From a virus: DNA of 20,877 bases. How positions within the stretch are numbered: the stretch's first letter is position 1; each line of letters starts with the position of its first letter. Positions 6,870 to 14,981 of the stretch are shown one piece after another. Where the stretch lies: positions 1 through 20,877 of the IMG/VR virus record IMGVR_UViG_3300036804_000287; one strand, written 5' to 3'. The notes beneath the pieces were generated by a model. It did not search any database. It worked only from the letters and a program-made list of their open reading frames with translations, and had not been told where the DNA came from. The position numbers were made by a program, and so were the translations under genes.

Positions 6870-7088
6870 ATGAAAGATGTGACCGGCTTTCCCCTCGAGA
6901 AAGGTGACCTGGTCGCGCTGATGGCGAAGATCGTCGACATCGATCCCGAATGCGTGACCATCCGAATTCTCAACTCTGAGATGGAGCTGCGCGTGTCCTG
7001 CGACGAGGTCATGGGCGTCGCCTCGAGTGAACTGCAGAAGATACAGATGCCCGAGCCCGACGCTCCACCGGAGGCGAAGAGTGCCTGA
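6870..7088 (+). CDS. Small phage protein, unknown function
   Basis: This 72-aa protein starts 4 nt after the chaperone stop, with an AAGG-type ribosome-binding site around 6858. It begins MKDVTGFPLEKGDLVALMAK and continues with alternating hydrophobic strands (VDIDPECVTIRILNSEMELR) that suggest a small SH3-like or OB-like beta barrel. The C-terminus is Pro/Glu-rich. I do not recognise a family. Its place between chaperone and HK97 gp10-like genes implies a role in tail assembly. Its last bases overlap the next gene and carry that gene's GGAGG ribosome-binding site (7070-7074). Confidence 0.6.
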   Translation: MKDVTGFPLEKGDLVALMAKIVDIDPECVTIRILNSEMELRVSCDEVMGVASSELQKIQMPEPDAPPEAKSA

Positions 7089-7572
7089 GCTCGTCACCGT
7101 GGAGATCAAAGGCCTGCAGCAGCTCGGCCGCGCCCTGAACTCAATTCCTGCCGTGCTCGCGACGCGCATCATGCGCGAGGCTTTGCACGCTGCCGGCGAC
7201 GTCATGGCGGCCGCGGCCGAAGCGACTGCTCCGGTTCGCACCGGCGCGCTGCGCGAGGACGTTATCGTCAAGGTTCACGTGAGCGGAGATCTGCGGAGCA
7301 ACTATGTGCTCGTTGGGCCCGGCTACGATCGCGGCGACCTCAAAGTGCGTGGCGTTCGCAGAAACCGCCGCGGGCAGCTCGAAGCCGTCGTCGACACCAC
7401 TGAGTCCCCGGGCGTTTATGGAAAGTTTCTCGAGTTCGGCACCAAGAACATGTCGGCGCGGCCCTGGCTGCGGCCGGCCTTCGAAGCCTCGAAGCAGGAA
7501 GCAGTCGAAGTGTTCACTGAATTTGTGCGCGCAGGCCTCGCCGGCGTCGCCGCCGCGGTGAGAGGAGCATAG
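7081..7572 (+). CDS. HK97 gp10-like protein (head-tail connection/tail completion family)
   Basis: The GTG at 7081 has GGAGG 6 nt upstream and gives VPELVTVEIKGLQQLGRALN. The ATG at 7027 would add an Arg-rich shadow of the preceding gene. The 163-aa protein shows the family pattern in order: a G-L-x-x-L helix, a long helix (ILATRIMREALHAAGDVMAA-like region), then APVRTGALREDV. A beta region and YGKFLEFGTKNMSARPWLRP come near the C-terminus. These last two motifs are the hallmarks of the HK97-gp10 family. In most siphoviruses this gene lies before the tail terminator; here it sits just before the tape measure. Confidence 0.8.
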   Translation: MPELVTVEIKGLQQLGRALNSIPAVLATRIMREALHAAGDVMAAAAEATAPVRTGALREDVIVKVHVSGDLRSNYVLVGPGYDRGDLKVRGVRRNRRGQLEAVVDTTESPGVYGKFLEFGTKNMSARPWLRPAFEASKQEAVEVFTEFVRAGLAGVAAAVRGA

Positions 7573-7574
7573 CG

Positions 7575-9836
7575 ATGTCTGTCAGCGTGGGATCAATCTC
7601 GGTCGGAATGAACGTCGACCTCGCCGAATTCCAGTCAGGGATGGCGAGGGCCACTGACGTCGCGCGCTCGAATACCTCCCTGATGTCGGCCGAGATGAAG
7701 CGCCAGAGCCGTGAGGGCGCCGAGTCTCTGCGGCTGATCGATGAAGCCATCGGTGTGCACATTTCGCGGCCGCTGACTCGAGTGATTGCAGAGATCCCGG
7801 GAGTCGGCGCGGCGCTGCAGTCCCTCTTTGCCATTTCAGCGACGGCCGCGATCGGCGGCGTGCTGATCGAAGGCATCGAAAGAGTCGGCGAGAAAATCGA
7901 CGAGGTGAGAGAGAAGCCGCTCGCGATCGCCACGGCCTGGGAAAAAGTCAGCGAGACCTTCGAATCGTCTAATCAGCAATTCGAGAAAGCGATCGGATCG
8001 ATCGAGGCGCACATTGCCGGGCTCACCAGTGGCAAGCTCGCCGAGCTCAATGTCGAAATGAAGAACCTCGGAACCACTGCGCTGGAAGCACAGAAGGGAA
8101 CCGACGCTCTATTTTCGTCGATCGACGAGGCGCTTAAGAAGTCGCAGCCCAGCTTCTTAGATAACCTGCTCGGCAGTCTTGGCGACATAAAAAGTGGTTT
8201 CGATCAAAGATTCAGGCCCGTTGCGGCCGAGATCGATGAGCTGAAGGAACATTTCAAATCGACCAGGCTTTACATCGAGCAAGCCTTCCAGGTTGATGCC
8301 ATCGACAAAACCCACAATGCTCTGGGGCTGATTAACAAAGACCTCGAGGAAGAGCAGAGCAAGCTTCTGGGGATGCAGAACCTGCGTAAGGCAGGCGAGG
8401 GATCCGAACAGGCCGTAGGGATACAGAGTGCCCTCGTCGGGTACTTGGCGCAATCAGCGGCGCTCGCGGAGAAGAGCGGCCAAGAGGACGCAGACGCGAA
8501 ACGGCTCCAGAATCTCGAGATCGCGAAGCAAAAAATGTCGGAGCTGCAGGACTCTTTAACTCCTGCGAACGAAGCCGCGAATAAGTTCTGGGAGTGGTGG
8601 CAGAAGATCAACGACGAGCTCGACGTTGCCCAGCAAAAGCTGAAGGACTCCTCGTTTCAGGATTTAAACAAACGGCAGGTGGAGACGCGGCGACAATTTG
8701 CTCCCTATGTGAATGAATCGATCGCGAGCGCTGCGCCTCCTGGACCACCGCCTTCAAACGACCAGGCGGAGCTGATCAAAATTCAGAATGACCAGAACGA
8801 GGCGCGCACGAAGGCCGTCCAGGTCATCAGCCAGGTGGAGACGGCCGAAGAAAAATATTCGATCACCCAACAGACCCTCAACGTTCTTCTGAATGACGGC
8901 CTGATTACTCTTGCGCAATACAACGCGGCCCTCGCCCAGGCCGGAGAAAAGGAGACGTTAGCTGAAGAAAAACTGCGGAAGCTCAACGAAGAGCTTATTA
9001 GAGTCGAAGCGAACAGCACTTCGGCGGGTGCCGGGATACCGGCCTTCTATTTGCAATTGCAGATCGATGCCGCTCAAAACGGAAGGTTCGCCTTCGACGT
9101 CCTCAATCAGGGACTGAAGGGTTTCGAAGACAATGTCGTGAGAACGATTCAGACCGGCCGCGCGAACTGGCAACAGTATTTCGCGAGCCTCGAGGACATG
9201 GCTCTCAAGTTCGCGCTGGACAAGTCTTTCGCTGCCTTGCTCGGCCAGGTGGGTGACACTGGCATCGGAAAATCGATCGCAGGATTACTTGGGTACCAGG
9301 CTCCATCAGCGCAGATCCCCATTCCGGACTTATCTCAGCTTCCACTTTCTGCCGGCGTCAGGCTCCCTGCGGATCTCGGCTCTCCTCAGGGACCGAATCC
9401 CGCGGCGCTTCAGACGGCAAGCACGGATCTCATCACTGCGGGAACGACGTTGAATCAATCAGGAGAAAAGCTCGACAGCGGCGCCGAGAATCTTCTCAAT
9501 TTGGCCAACATCGGAGGATCTGGGGGAAGCGGAGGCGGTGGTCTTGCCGGATTACTCGATCTGATTCCGCACGCGGGTGGCGGAGACGTAACTCCTGGCC
9601 AGGGATATCTCGTCGGCGAACAAGGCCCTGAGCCGTTCTTCCCGGGCGCCGCGGGAACAATTCTGCCGCACTCTTCGCTGGGCGGAACCAACAATCACTA
9701 CTACGTCGACGCCCGCGGCGCTGACGCCGGCGTCGAGCAGCGAGTCTATCGCGCGATGCGAGTTTCAGAAGATCGAGCCGTCGCCCGCTCTGTCACCATG
9801 ACCAATGAAGTCACCAAACGCCGGCCGTCGCGCTAG
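7575..9836 (+). CDS. Tail tape measure protein
   Basis: This is the longest complete gene here (753 aa), directly after the chaperone region. It starts at the ATG at 7575, 7 nt after AGAGGAG. The N-terminus (VGSISVGMNVDLAEFQSGMA) is typical of tape measures. Residues about 75-103 form a hydrophobic membrane-active segment (VGAALQSLFAISATAAIGGV). The middle, about 120-520, is charged, Gln/Glu/Lys-rich and predicted coiled coil. The C-terminus contains the common GGGDVTPGQGYLVGEQGPEP motif and FFPGAAGTILP. The tape measure sets tail length; at about 1.5 angstrom per residue, 753 residues suggest a tail near 110 nm. No lysozyme or peptidase domain is seen. Confidence 0.9.
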   Translation: MSVSVGSISVGMNVDLAEFQSGMARATDVARSNTSLMSAEMKRQSREGAESLRLIDEAIGVHISRPLTRVIAEIPGVGAALQSLFAISATAAIGGVLIEGIERVGEKIDEVREKPLAIATAWEKVSETFESSNQQFEKAIGSIEAHIAGLTSGKLAELNVEMKNLGTTALEAQKGTDALFSSIDEALKKSQPSFLDNLLGSLGDIKSGFDQRFRPVAAEIDELKEHFKSTRLYIEQAFQVDAIDKTHNALGLINKDLEEEQSKLLGMQNLRKAGEGSEQAVGIQSALVGYLAQSAALAEKSGQEDADAKRLQNLEIAKQKMSELQDSLTPANEAANKFWEWWQKINDELDVAQQKLKDSSFQDLNKRQVETRRQFAPYVNESIASAAPPGPPPSNDQAELIKIQNDQNEARTKAVQVISQVETAEEKYSITQQTLNVLLNDGLITLAQYNAALAQAGEKETLAEEKLRKLNEELIRVEANSTSAGAGIPAFYLQLQIDAAQNGRFAFDVLNQGLKGFEDNVVRTIQTGRANWQQYFASLEDMALKFALDKSFAALLGQVGDTGIGKSIAGLLGYQAPSAQIPIPDLSQLPLSAGVRLPADLGSPQGPNPAALQTASTDLITAGTTLNQSGEKLDSGAENLLNLANIGGSGGSGGGGLAGLLDLIPHAGGGDVTPGQGYLVGEQGPEPFFPGAAGTILPHSSLGGTNNHYYVDARGADAGVEQRVYRAMRVSEDRAVARSVTMTNEVTKRRPSR

Positions 9837-9856
9837 CTTTCTAGCTTTATAGCCAC

Positions 9857-10759
9857 ATGTCGATCATCTACCCTCTGGCTCTTCCGCAAATCGTGAAGCT
9901 CGGACCGCGCACGTTCAAATTCCGCGGCGTCGACGTCGTCGGTGAAGTGATCTCGCCGTTCAGCGGCCAGGCGCAGGAGCAGCAGTGGCCTGGGCAATGG
10001 TGGGAACTCGAGCTGGGATACCCTCCGATGTTTCGCCCGCAGGCTGAGCAGCTGGTCAGCTTCCTGCTTGCTTTGCATGGCAAGTTCGGAAGCTTCCTGG
10101 CCGGCGATCCGCTGGGCCAGGTTCCAATGGGATCAGCCCTCGGTGTTCCCGTCACCGGCGGTGGGCCCACTCTTTCGATGAATTCTGTGACGCGCACCAG
10201 CAACGTGGTCACCTGTGTCTGCCCTTACGATCCGACGTTCGCGCCATATTTTTTCCCCGGTGCCTCGATTAGCGTGGTCTGGAACCCCGATGCAAGTTTC
10301 AGTGGATCCTTCCTCATCCAAACGATCATGGTCATCACTTTCGCGGGGCACAGCTTTTTCCAAATCACCTGGGGCCAGGTCGGCCCCGACACCGGAACGG
10401 AAACGGGCACCGGCGCCGGAGAGATTGCCGTCAATCTGAACCAGCCGCAAAGCAACACTCTCTGGACTACAGGCTGGCAAATTCAGCAGGTCGGTGCGCT
10501 GCTACCTGGCGATTACATCCAGGTGGGCTCGGGCACAACCCAGCGGCTTTATAAGGCGGTTACCCAGGTCGACGCCGACAACCTCGGCAATGCGGCGATC
10601 GACATCTTCCCCGCCATCCGCGAGGTCATTCCCGACGGCACTGCGCTCGTGCTTCAAAACACGGCCGGATGCTTTCGCCTCTCTGACAACAAGCGCGAGT
10701 GGGACGTCGATCACACCCGGACCTATGGGATCAGTTTCAAGGCGAGGGAGGCAATTTGA
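9857..10759 (+). CDS. Distal tail / minor tail protein (lambda gpM position)
   Basis: This 300-aa protein follows the tape measure. It opens with YPLALPQIVKLGPRTFKFRG, then FSGQAQEQQWPGQWWELELG and LLALHGKFGSFLAGDPLG. This is an arrangement I know from a large siphovirus minor-tail family with an aromatic-rich N-terminal beta sandwich. The C-terminal part (about residues 215-300) has GDYIQVGSGTTQRLYKAVTQ and ends with WDVDHTRTYGISFKAREA, also typical of the family. The role is probably the first ring of the tail tip joining tube and hub. No ribosome-binding site is obvious before the ATG at 9857; the short gap is repetitive (TAGCTTT repeated). Confidence 0.7.
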   Translation: MSIIYPLALPQIVKLGPRTFKFRGVDVVGEVISPFSGQAQEQQWPGQWWELELGYPPMFRPQAEQLVSFLLALHGKFGSFLAGDPLGQVPMGSALGVPVTGGGPTLSMNSVTRTSNVVTCVCPYDPTFAPYFFPGASISVVWNPDASFSGSFLIQTIMVITFAGHSFFQITWGQVGPDTGTETGTGAGEIAVNLNQPQSNTLWTTGWQIQQVGALLPGDYIQVGSGTTQRLYKAVTQVDADNLGNAAIDIFPAIREVIPDGTALVLQNTAGCFRLSDNKREWDVDHTRTYGISFKAREAI

Positions 10760-10950
10760 CCGCCATCGAAATAGTCGCTCGGAAGGGATTCGAGGCTTTT
10801 GTCGGCGCGCTTCCGCAAGCGCCGGCCACGTGTACCCGCTGGGAGGATCTCGCCCCACAGATTCAGAAAGCCTGGATCGAGGCGATATCCGCGGCCATCG
10901 TGGAAGCGAGCTGCCTCCCGACAGGAAGGATCTTAAAGAGTGCCACGTAA
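10756..10950 (+). CDS. Small phage tail-region protein, unknown function
   Basis: I choose the TTG at 10756, overlapping the previous stop, with GGGAGG at 10746-10751 upstream; an earlier ATG at 10699 would add a shadow of the preceding gene. The 64-aa product begins LTAIEIVARKGFEAFVGALP and contains TRWEDLAPQIQKAWIEAISA, a short helical W-x-x-L-x-x-x-x-Q-x-A-W motif that recurs in small phage proteins. No function is known to me. It overlaps the following gene by 11 bp. Placement between M-like and L-like genes suggests a tail-tip assembly factor, but that is only context. Confidence 0.55.
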   Translation: MTAIEIVARKGFEAFVGALPQAPATCTRWEDLAPQIQKAWIEAISAAIVEASCLPTGRILKSAT

Positions 10951-11563
10951 CCTCACCGCTGCGATGATCGCTCAGCTCACCGGGCCCAACATTAAGCCCG
11001 CTTTGTTTATCGAGATCGCTTTCGAGAACGAGACGATCTGGCTCTGGAGCGGCGTCGGGACCATCACGCCGGCGGGACCTCCAGCGGGCGAAACAACTTT
11101 CCCTTATGGTCAGGCCTTCCTGGGCATGGGCTGGCTCGGTCAGATCTCGCAAGTGCCCGAAGTCACCGACGTCGTGGCGCAGAACGTCACTCTGACGCTG
11201 AGCGGAATTCCCAGCGAGCTGCTCGGCGACGCAATCAACTATGTTCGCCAGAATTCGATCGCAACCATCTGGCTCGGGTTCCTCGATGCGAACAACAAGG
11301 TGATCGCCGATCCGACGCAGTCGTTTCAGGGTCATCTCGACGTGCCCACCGTCACGGAAGGTTCGGAGACCTGCACTCTTTCGATCACTGCCGAGAATCC
11401 CCTCGTCGATCTGAACCGCGCTCCCAACCGGCGCTTCACCGACGTCGACCAACAATTCAAATATTCCGGAGATCTCGGTTTCAGCGCCGTGACCGCGCTG
11501 CAGGGTCTCTACCTCGGCTGGCCGCTCTGGTTCGAAGTTCCTGGAGGAGGCGTTCCGTCATGA
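10940..11563 (+). CDS. Minor tail / tail-tip hub protein (lambda gpL position)
   Basis: The GTG at 10940 gives MPRNLTAAMIAQLTGPNIKP, with AGGAAGGA at 10923-10930 upstream; an ATG at 10964 is the alternative. The protein is 207 aa. It matches a common siphovirus hub-like family: an N-terminal helix and strand, then ALFIEIAFENETIWLWSGVG and FLGMGWLGQISQVPEVTDVV. ITAENPLVDLNRAPNRRFTD and DQQFKYSGDLGF follow. Lambda gpL carries cysteines for an iron-sulfur cluster; here only one Cys is seen, so no such cluster is expected. It overlaps the next gene by ATGA. Confidence 0.7.
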   Translation: MPRNLTAAMIAQLTGPNIKPALFIEIAFENETIWLWSGVGTITPAGPPAGETTFPYGQAFLGMGWLGQISQVPEVTDVVAQNVTLTLSGIPSELLGDAINYVRQNSIATIWLGFLDANNKVIADPTQSFQGHLDVPTVTEGSETCTLSITAENPLVDLNRAPNRRFTDVDQQFKYSGDLGFSAVTALQGLYLGWPLWFEVPGGGVPS

Positions 11564-11994
11564 GCCTGGTTCGTCTCGCAGATTGGGAGATTCGTCTCAC
11601 CCAGGAGTTCGAGCGATCGCGTCGATCGATCTTTCAGTGGGGAACGTTCGACTGCGCTATCCACGCTGCAAATTGCATTAACGCGATCACCGGCACGGAT
11701 CTCGCCGCAAGCCTTCGCGGCACTTACGCCACAGAAGCCCAAGCGAATCAGGTTCTCGCGACTTACGGAGGAACCATCGAGGGCTTGGCGGTGCACTTCG
11801 CCGGCGATTCCGCGATGGACCAGGCCGCTCCACAGTTCGCGCGCCGCGGCGACATGGTCCTGGTTCACAACGGAGATCCTGGCCGTGCGCTCGGAATCGT
11901 TGATCTCACCGGCCGCTTTGCATTGTGTGCAGCAGTTGCCGGCATCGCTCGCATGCCGATGAGGCGCTGGCTCCGCGCCTGGCGCGTCGGCTAA
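11560..11994 (+). CDS. DUF6950 / NlpC-P60-like tail assembly protein (lambda gpK position)
   Basis: This 144-aa protein has an N-terminal helix, WGTFDCAIHAANCI with Cys32 in the position of the NlpC/P60 nucleophile, then TGTDLAASLRGTYATEAQAN. A later strand reads RRGDMVLVHNGDPGRALGIV, and it ends with RMPMRRWLRAWRVG. This matches the DUF6950 pattern. In NlpC/P60 peptidases the strand after the GD motif supplies a catalytic His; here the aligned stretch reads ALGIVDLTG without it, so peptidase activity is doubtful. Lambda gpK holds the corresponding place between L and J. The start overlaps the previous stop by ATGA. Confidence 0.75.
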   Translation: MSLVRLADWEIRLTQEFERSRRSIFQWGTFDCAIHAANCINAITGTDLAASLRGTYATEAQANQVLATYGGTIEGLAVHFAGDSAMDQAAPQFARRGDMVLVHNGDPGRALGIVDLTGRFALCAAVAGIARMPMRRWLRAWRVG

Positions 11995-12008
11995 CACAAG
12001 AAAATCTT

Positions 12009-14126
12009 ATGTCTCGCACTGTCGAAGAGATCGCCCTCGTCGTCGGGGGCGCCGCGCTTCTTCTGCTATCAGGGCCGATCGGCGCCACATTTTGGCTCAC
12101 GGCTTCGCAGCTGCTCGCGCTGCAGACGGTCGCGATCACCGCTGCCCTCGCCGGCGCCATCGGGCTCTTGCAGCCCTCGGCTCCCGTCATGGTGCAAAGC
12201 GGAACCCTCAGCGTCAACAATCCCGTCGCCTATCGGCGGGTTTGCTATGGAACGACCGGCGTCAATGCCGGAGTGCCGACGTTCGCCGCCTATCCACTCG
12301 GGAATGGCGCCTTCCAGAATTCCGGCTACGATCACCAGTGGCTGCACCTGGTCTACACCCTCACCAGCCACGAGATCACGCAGTTTAAGGCAGTCATCAT
12401 CGACGGCGTTTTCTATACGGTCGGCACTGACCTGGTCCTCTCGGGAAACTATTACGAGCTAACAGCGGCCGCGGCCGGCAGCATTTATTACGACGGATCG
12501 AGTGGCTACAACACGGGATCCCTCATCGCCTTCGAGTTCGATGAGGGTGACCCTCTAAGTTCCGCTCAACCATTTCCCGGCCTGGTCGCTGCGACGGCTC
12601 ATCCGGGTTCGAATGTCAACTGGACAAGTGCTTGCCTCCAGAGAGGCTGCGCAAAGGTGCACGTCGCACTGCGCTACTGCGCCGATCTGACTTCAAACCC
12701 CAGCAACCTCTCGCCGGCGCCGATCAATCCCTATGCCGGCAGCCGTCTGCCGAAGCTCCAATTTCTCTTCGTCGGCAAGCCGATCCAGGACACGCGCGGA
12801 TCCGCGTGGATGGCCACGACGCACTTCTCGCAATGGAGTCACATCACAGATGTCGATGAGAGGGTCGAGGTCGTTACGATAGCGGGGACGACCGGAACTT
12901 TCTACCCGTTGTTTTTTGACAGTGCACCGAATCAGGGCCAGACGACCTCCGACGGAGGTGTGACCTGGACGAATGCCGGCCCGCTCCCGAGCGGCGAGAA
13001 CTGGCTACCGAGCACAGCATTTGCAGGTGCTTCTCTAGTGATCGATCCAAACGGCAACCTGCAATTCTTGAATGTGCCCGGAGGCATCACCAGCGGGCTC
13101 GCGGCACCGAGCTGGGCGACCGGCTTGGGCATGACGACGAGCGACGGCGGTCACTTCGGCGCATGGGTGTGTCTCGGCCCGGTCTTGTCGACCGCTGCAA
13201 ATCCTTCAAACCCCGCTCTCATCGTCTACGACTACCTCACTGACACCGACTATGGAATGGGCGCAGATCCCGCAACGATCGATCTCTCGACGGTAAACGC
13301 CGCGGCTAACATCTGCGACACGCTTGTGCCTTATGAATGGCCAGACGGAGCGGCACCCCCTCTTACAGAACCGCGCTATAGCTGCGATGGGATGTTCGAC
13401 CAGTCGTCGACGCGCGGATCGGTGCTGAAGGCTCTCTGCGACTCAATGGGTGGCTTCGCTGTTCCGCCTGGGGATCTCTGGAGGATATATGCCGGCGCGT
13501 ACAACCTTCCGACGATCACGCTCACGGATGCCGATCTCCGCGATTCGATCAAGGGAGACTTCCGGGTCTCGCGTCGCGATCTCTGCAACGGCGTGAAGGG
13601 AACGTTCTTCCCGGCGTTTCTTCCTATTGCGGCGAATAGCCCCGAAGCCCATCTTCCACCGCAGATCTGGCAGCAAACCGACTTCCCTCCCTACCAGGGG
13701 AACGGTCTCCTTGGGCATCCGAACTATGTTGCAGAAGACGGCATGGAAGTCATTTGGAAGGACGTCGAGTTTCCTTTCACGACTTCGCTTTGGGCCTGCC
13801 AGCGTCTGGCGAAGATCATCCTGCAGCAGATCCGCTACCAGGTAACGCTCTCGCTCTCGTGCAAGCTCTCGGCCTACCAGGTGCAGGCGGGCGACACCAT
13901 CACTTTCATTCATGAACGCTGGACTGGACTCACACCGCCGGCGCCGACTCAGTTCTTCGTGCAGCAGGCAACGCTGGTGCTCGATACCAGTCACGGCGAC
14001 ACGCCGGCTCTCGGTGTTGACCTGGTGCTGCGCGAGACCGATTCAACCGTCTACTTCTTCGGTGGCCCGCTTTCGCCGGGCGCGACCGGCGAGTACTCAA
14101 CTTACGGAAGCACGGGGATCGAATGA
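12009..14126 (+). CDS. Tail tip attachment / host specificity protein (lambda gpJ-like)
   Basis: The ATG at 12009 gives 705 aa; an earlier start at 11925 would overlap the previous gene out of frame and is rejected. Residues 5-60 hold two hydrophobic stretches (ALVVGGAALLLLSGPIGATF and QTVAITAALAGAIGLLQP), like the hydrophobic part of gpI-type assembly proteins. Residues about 60-280 show the gpJ-like hub (PVAYRRVCYGTTGVNAGVPT, WLHLVYTLTSHEITQFKAVI). Residues about 286-395 are an inserted beta segment with two TTSDGG motifs. Residues about 400-690 resume the hub (YDYLTDTDYGMGADPATIDL, CDSMGGFAVPPGDLWRIYAG). There is no long C-terminal fibre; lambda J is 1132 aa. The stop overlaps the next start. 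Confidence 0.75.
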   Translation: MSRTVEEIALVVGGAALLLLSGPIGATFWLTASQLLALQTVAITAALAGAIGLLQPSAPVMVQSGTLSVNNPVAYRRVCYGTTGVNAGVPTFAAYPLGNGAFQNSGYDHQWLHLVYTLTSHEITQFKAVIIDGVFYTVGTDLVLSGNYYELTAAAAGSIYYDGSSGYNTGSLIAFEFDEGDPLSSAQPFPGLVAATAHPGSNVNWTSACLQRGCAKVHVALRYCADLTSNPSNLSPAPINPYAGSRLPKLQFLFVGKPIQDTRGSAWMATTHFSQWSHITDVDERVEVVTIAGTTGTFYPLFFDSAPNQGQTTSDGGVTWTNAGPLPSGENWLPSTAFAGASLVIDPNGNLQFLNVPGGITSGLAAPSWATGLGMTTSDGGHFGAWVCLGPVLSTAANPSNPALIVYDYLTDTDYGMGADPATIDLSTVNAAANICDTLVPYEWPDGAAPPLTEPRYSCDGMFDQSSTRGSVLKALCDSMGGFAVPPGDLWRIYAGAYNLPTITLTDADLRDSIKGDFRVSRRDLCNGVKGTFFPAFLPIAANSPEAHLPPQIWQQTDFPPYQGNGLLGHPNYVAEDGMEVIWKDVEFPFTTSLWACQRLAKIILQQIRYQVTLSLSCKLSAYQVQAGDTITFIHERWTGLTPPAPTQFFVQQATLVLDTSHGDTPALGVDLVLRETDSTVYFFGGPLSPGATGEYSTYGSTGIE

Positions 14127-14284
14127 GTCTTTTCGGAAAAGTCGTTCGCACTCTCGTTAACGTCGCCGAACTTCCGGTCGCTGTCGCCAAAGATGTCATC
14201 ACGCTGGGCGGCGCCTCCACCGGGAAACCAGAGACCTACACTCGCGAGCTGGTCGAACGAATAAAAGACGAGGCAGAAGAATGA
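14123..14284 (+). CDS. 53-aa small phage protein
   Basis: The gene overlaps both neighbours by ATGA (start in the gpJ-like stop, stop in the endolysin start), which is good evidence that it is translated. The protein begins MSLFGKVVRTLVNVAELPVA and continues VAKDVITLGGASTGKPETYT, ending in a charged helix (RELVERIKDEAEE). I have seen short phage proteins with a similar LP-V-A-V-KDV-TLGG pattern in lysis regions, but no function is known to me. The amphipathic first half might associate with membranes. Confidence 0.65.
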   Translation: MSLFGKVVRTLVNVAELPVAVAKDVITLGGASTGKPETYTRELVERIKDEAEE

Positions 14285-14754
14285 ACCAGGAACAGAAGAG
14301 CTTTCTTGATCGCGCCGCCGCGGCCGCGCGCGCGGGCGGCCACATATTTCCCGAGATGGCGGCCTGCGAGGCCGCACTCGAGTCAGCCTATGGGACCTCG
14401 AAGCTGGCGGTCGAAGATTCGAACCTCTTCGGGATGAAGCAGCACAAACACCCGGAATACGGGACGCACGCGCTGCCGACGCGCGAGTTCATCAACGGCG
14501 CCTGGATCCAGACGACGGCGAACTGGGTCACCTATCCCGGCTGGAATTTCTGTTTTTTCGATCGCATGGTCACCCTGCACAAGCTCTCGAACAACTATCC
14601 CCATTACGAGGCCGCGCTGGTCGCCAGGGACGCAGAGACCTATGTCACCGAGGTCTCGAAGACCTGGTCGACCGATCCTCATCGCGCAGAGCACATCATC
14701 GCGATCTATCACGAGTACATGAGTCTTCCCCAGGGAGGAGGAGAACCCAAATGA
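14281..14754 (+). CDS. Endolysin: glucosaminidase domain (GH73-like)
   Basis: This 157-aa single-domain enzyme is predicted to cut the glycan strand of peptidoglycan for lysis. The key region is ACEAALESAYGTSKLAVEDS followed by NLFGMK; Glu34 in ALESAYG matches the catalytic acid of GH73 glucosaminidases (as in the FlgJ C-terminal domain). Further along, WVTYPGWNFCFFDRM, NNYPHYEAAL and TYVTEVSKTWSTDPHRAEHI match the second half of the fold. No cell-wall binding domain and no signal peptide are seen, so release through a holin is expected. The 56-aa membrane protein directly downstream, overlapping by ATGA, fits that role. Confidence 0.85.
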   Translation: MNQEQKSFLDRAAAAARAGGHIFPEMAACEAALESAYGTSKLAVEDSNLFGMKQHKHPEYGTHALPTREFINGAWIQTTANWVTYPGWNFCFFDRMVTLHKLSNNYPHYEAALVARDAETYVTEVSKTWSTDPHRAEHIIAIYHEYMSLPQGGGEPK

Positions 14755-14921
14755 AAGACTGGAAAACGACAGCCATGGGCGGGCTGACGATCGCCGGCGT
14801 CCTGATCGCGGCGGCACTGAATCTTCTGCACGGCCAGCCCGTCAACGTGCCCGTGCTCATCACCGGACTTACAACCGGCGTCGGGCTGATCAAGGCCTCG
14901 GACTCGAAACCCACCAACTAA
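14751..14921 (+). CDS. 56-aa membrane protein, holin candidate
   Basis: The ATG at 14751 overlaps the endolysin stop, with a strong GGAGGAG ribosome-binding site at 14735-14741. The protein MKDWKTTAMGGLTIAGVLIA continues AALNLLHGQPVNVPVLITGL and ends KASDSKPTN. It has one clear transmembrane segment (about residues 8-27) and a second hydrophobic stretch (32-47). That gives two short membrane helices with a polar loop and a charged tail. Small proteins of this shape commonly lie next to phage endolysins and are proposed holins. Evidence is topology and position only. Confidence 0.7.
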   Translation: MKDWKTTAMGGLTIAGVLIAAALNLLHGQPVNVPVLITGLTTGVGLIKASDSKPTN

Positions 14922-14981
14922 GCGACTTAACGCAAGTGCGCAAACTGAACAAAATGCTTGACACCCGAAGGAGGGTAACCC

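Noticed and set aside
6445-6873. Third reading frame across the chaperone junction
   Set aside because: It translates into an Arg-rich product without any family motif, whereas the -1 frame carries the T-domain motif.
14922-14981. Promoter with TTGACA near 14955
   Set aside because: The -35-like hexamer is good, but no -10 box occurs at a suitable distance before the next gene's ribosome-binding site.
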